From Bdellovibrionales bacterium (GTDB lineage: Bacteria; Bdellovibrionota; Bdellovibrionia; Bdellovibrionales; UBA840), in contig JAGRAL010000039.1 of the NCBI GenBank assembly GCA_020434605.1, forward strand, positions 1 to 5,199: a stretch of 5,199 bases of DNA. The letters are read 5' to 3'. The notes beneath the pieces are model-generated. The model saw nothing but the letters and a program-made list of their open reading frames with translations. It did not search any database and was not told where the DNA came from. The position numbers and the translations under genes were made by a program. This document shows, one piece after another, positions 3,649 through 5,199 of the stretch. Position 1 is the first letter of the stretch. Each line of letters starts with the position of its first letter.

Positions 3649-4377
3649 CTACTTTTTAAAAAGCATCATTATTCCGCTTATGAAAATAAACACCGAAACT
3701 ATCTTTTCAAACTGCTGTTGACTGATTTTATTTAAGATATTTTTTCCTAGCTTTGCACCCGCATACGCTACAAGACCAAGAATGGGAATGTAGAACCATT
3801 GATGCCAATCCATAAAACCGTTTCTTATATAAATCACTGCTCGCAATGCATCTCCTAGAATATCGATCGAGGCCGATGTAATAACAAAACTGGTTTTTGG
3901 AAGTTGCATTGCACTGAGTGCGAGACCTCGGATGGCTCCCCCTGTCCCGACAAAACCTGTTGAAAACCCAGAGAGACCACTTAGAATTACTGAGGCCCAA
4001 GTCGGGAGTTTGGTAAGCTTATGTTTTCCCACAAAAAATACGACAGAGAGTGCAATTAGCAAGACACCTAACGCACGCATCATCCACTCCACAGATACTG
4101 TTGCGGTTAGCGCTGCCCCTATTACAGTAAAAACTACCGCCGGCAAAACAAGTTGCGACAAGTACTTCCACTCAAACCCCTCTCTAAATAACCATATTCT
4201 AAAGAAATTGCCAAAACAGTGCAGAATTGCTGTAAGCGCTAATACAAATTGAAAACTCTCTACGAACAGTGCTGCAGGCACAAAAAATGTAGACGATCCA
4301 AAGCCACTCAAAGTACCCAGAAGCTCTGATAAAAATGCAATTGCTGATAGCGCTACATCATGAAACTCTATTGTCAT
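3649..4377 (-). CDS. TauE/SafE family membrane permease
   Basis: This 242-residue, strongly hydrophobic inner-membrane protein has about eight predicted helices (roughly 8-38, 42-64, 72-94, 99-117, 126-149, 153-184, 193-211 and 222-240). The family's internal repeat is visible as GTLSGFGSSTFFVP (21-34) and GLSGFSTGFVGTGGAIRG (134-151). Members export or import sulfite, sulfoacetate, taurine and other small sulfur or carboxylate anions; the substrate here cannot be read. The ATG at 4377 overlaps the LysR stop by four bases (ATGA), with GAGAG at 4388-4384 as ribosome site. The length is slightly short of the usual 250-260 residues but looks complete. The stop codon lies two bases from the element's right end. 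It is probably host chromosome rather than cargo. Confidence 0.88.
   Translation of the reverse strand: MTIEFHDVALSAIAFLSELLGTLSGFGSSTFFVPAALFVESFQFVLALTAILHCFGNFFRIWLFREGFEWKYLSQLVLPAVVFTVIGAALTATVSVEWMMRALGVLLIALSVVFFVGKHKLTKLPTWASVILSGLSGFSTGFVGTGGAIRGLALSAMQLPKTSFVITSASIDILGDALRAVIYIRNGFMDWHQWFYIPILGLVAYAGAKLGKNILNKISQQQFEKIVSVFIFISGIMMLFKK
3652..3663. terminator. Short A/T palindrome at the permease 3' end
   Basis: CTTTTTAAAAAG is a perfect 12-bp palindrome with T-runs in both directions. It overlaps the final codons of the permease and directly follows the tRNA-tail copy. Before insertion it could have served as a terminator for the tRNA-Ser gene, but the stem has almost no G/C and no loop, so this is weak. 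Confidence 0.25.
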
Positions 4378-5199
4378 ATAAAACTCTCTTCAACGATATC
4401 TATAAAAGTTCGTCCTCTTTTTGTTTTTCTAAACTCTGGCTTGAAAACCAAACAAACTCTGTCGTGAACAATCGGAGCATTCTTTACCATTTCTACTTCG
4501 GCTGTGTGCACAGATTCGACTACTCGCTTCGGTAGTATGGCGTACCCAACACCTGCATGTAGAAGTTGTGTGATCACCTCTAGGCTAGAGGACTCTATAT
4601 GATTACTAAAGGTAGAGCTCCACTTACCTAGCTTTTTTAAAATCTCTTGGCTTTGTAGTAAATTGGGATCTAACAACAATGTGTTTGTTTTGCGATTTTG
4701 TTTTGGTCTCCAAAGTGTCATCATATCTCTGCAGACTTCTTTTATAATCAAATCATCATTGGGTGTTGGGTTCACAGCTAAGGCGACATCTAGTCTTAAA
4801 GAAATCACATCTTCGGTTACGTGCCTAGATAATCCGTGCTGCAGCTGTATCCTTATATTAGGATACATATTGGTCAGTTTCGGTAAAAATGCCGGTAGCG
4901 TGTAACTAGCTACAGCGGGGTGACAGCCCACTTTGATGAGGCCCTTAGGTAAATCTAGTTCGTCTTGAACTGATTGTACTAGATGCGACCACTGGTCTTG
5001 TAGCTCAACAGCTGCATCATAAAAGCGCAACCCTGCAGCCGTTAACTCTATACCACGCTTGGAGCGAACAAAGAGCTGTACCCCTAACTCATCTTCAATT
5101 CGTTTTAAACAATGACTGAGGGTCGGTTGGGTCACTCCTAAGCGCTCTGAGGCCCTAGTTACGTGCTTTGTTTTAGCAAGTTCTATAAAGTATTTTACT
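4374..5199 (-). CDS. LysR-type transcriptional regulator (5' end cut by window)
   Basis: The frame stays open to the right edge, giving 274 visible residues; a full LysR protein has about 290-310, so only some ten N-terminal residues are missing. The visible start holds the winged helix-turn-helix (TRASERLGVTQPTLSHCLKR, then ELGVQLFVR and the wing LTAAG). The LysR effector-binding domain follows, seen in LPKGLIKVGCHPAVASY and HAGVGYAILPKRVV. An internal GTG at 5135 falls in the middle of the helix-turn-helix and is not the start. The protein binds DNA as a tetramer in response to a small ligand, not identifiable here. The 4-bp overlap with the permease means one transcript and coupled translation; the regulator may control this operon, though LysR genes are more often divergent from their targets. 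Confidence 0.93.
   Translation of the reverse strand, partial: VKYFIELAKTKHVTRASERLGVTQPTLSHCLKRIEDELGVQLFVRSKRGIELTAAGLRFYDAAVELQDQWSHLVQSVQDELDLPKGLIKVGCHPAVASYTLPAFLPKLTNMYPNIRIQLQHGLSRHVTEDVISLRLDVALAVNPTPNDDLIIKEVCRDMMTLWRPKQNRKTNTLLLDPNLLQSQEILKKLGKWSSTFSNHIESSSLEVITQLLHAGVGYAILPKRVVESVHTAEVEMVKNAPIVHDRVCLVFKPEFRKTKRGRTFIDIVEESFI

Noticed and set aside
3932..4252. Plus-strand open frame opposite the permease gene
   Set aside because: It is a shadow of a TauE/SafE gene with clear repeats and helices.
4335..4905. Plus-strand open frames opposite the LysR gene
   Set aside because: They are antisense to a well-supported LysR coding region and have no own signals.
5133..5135. LysR start at GTG 5135
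   Set aside because: The frame stays open upstream and encodes the first part of the helix-turn-helix (ELAKTKHVTRASERLG), so the start lies beyond the window.

Overview
The window holds what looks like a very small integrative element of about 3.64 kb inserted at the 3' end of a tRNA-Ser gene, followed by two genes of the host chromosome. The DNA is AT-rich by eye, with proteobacterial-style Shine-Dalgarno sites and sigma70-like promoters. A secreted class D beta-lactamase with the PCSTFK signature and a TauE/SafE-type permease suggest a Gram-negative host. A Bdellovibrio-like or other low-GC proteobacterium is my guess, but the sequence alone does not settle it.

Left to right: bases 1-8 read CTCCGCCA, the expected last bases of a tRNA-Ser, and the same octamer ends a 14-base tRNA-Ser-like tail at 3634-3647. 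A perfect 17-bp direct repeat (132-148 and 3571-3587) lies just inside each of these junctions. Between them are a minus-strand toxin-antitoxin pair (AbrB/MazE-fold antitoxin, then a Doc/Fic-fold toxin), a divergent plus-strand class D beta-lactamase with its own strong terminator, a roughly 670-bp non-coding or nearly non-coding control region, and a tyrosine integrase. The integrase is translationally coupled to a 42-residue protein.

The control region (about 1795-2463) is the most unusual part. It contains two spaced pairs of TGCGC boxes, competing inverted repeats, a GCTTAAGTC direct repeat, a long hairpin that overlaps a ribosome binding site, three tandem 11-bp GGAAAAC iterons, and a 16-bp perfect palindrome with a third half-site. 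This density fits a control or recombination region, or possibly a replication origin, but no function can be proved from sequence.

Right of the junction, the host part has a TauE/SafE permease and a LysR-type regulator, both on the minus strand and overlapping by 4 bp. The regulator runs off the window's right edge. How the parts work together is inferred: the integrase moves the element in and out of tRNA-Ser, the toxin-antitoxin pair may stabilise it, and the beta-lactamase is the cargo with a visible benefit to the host.
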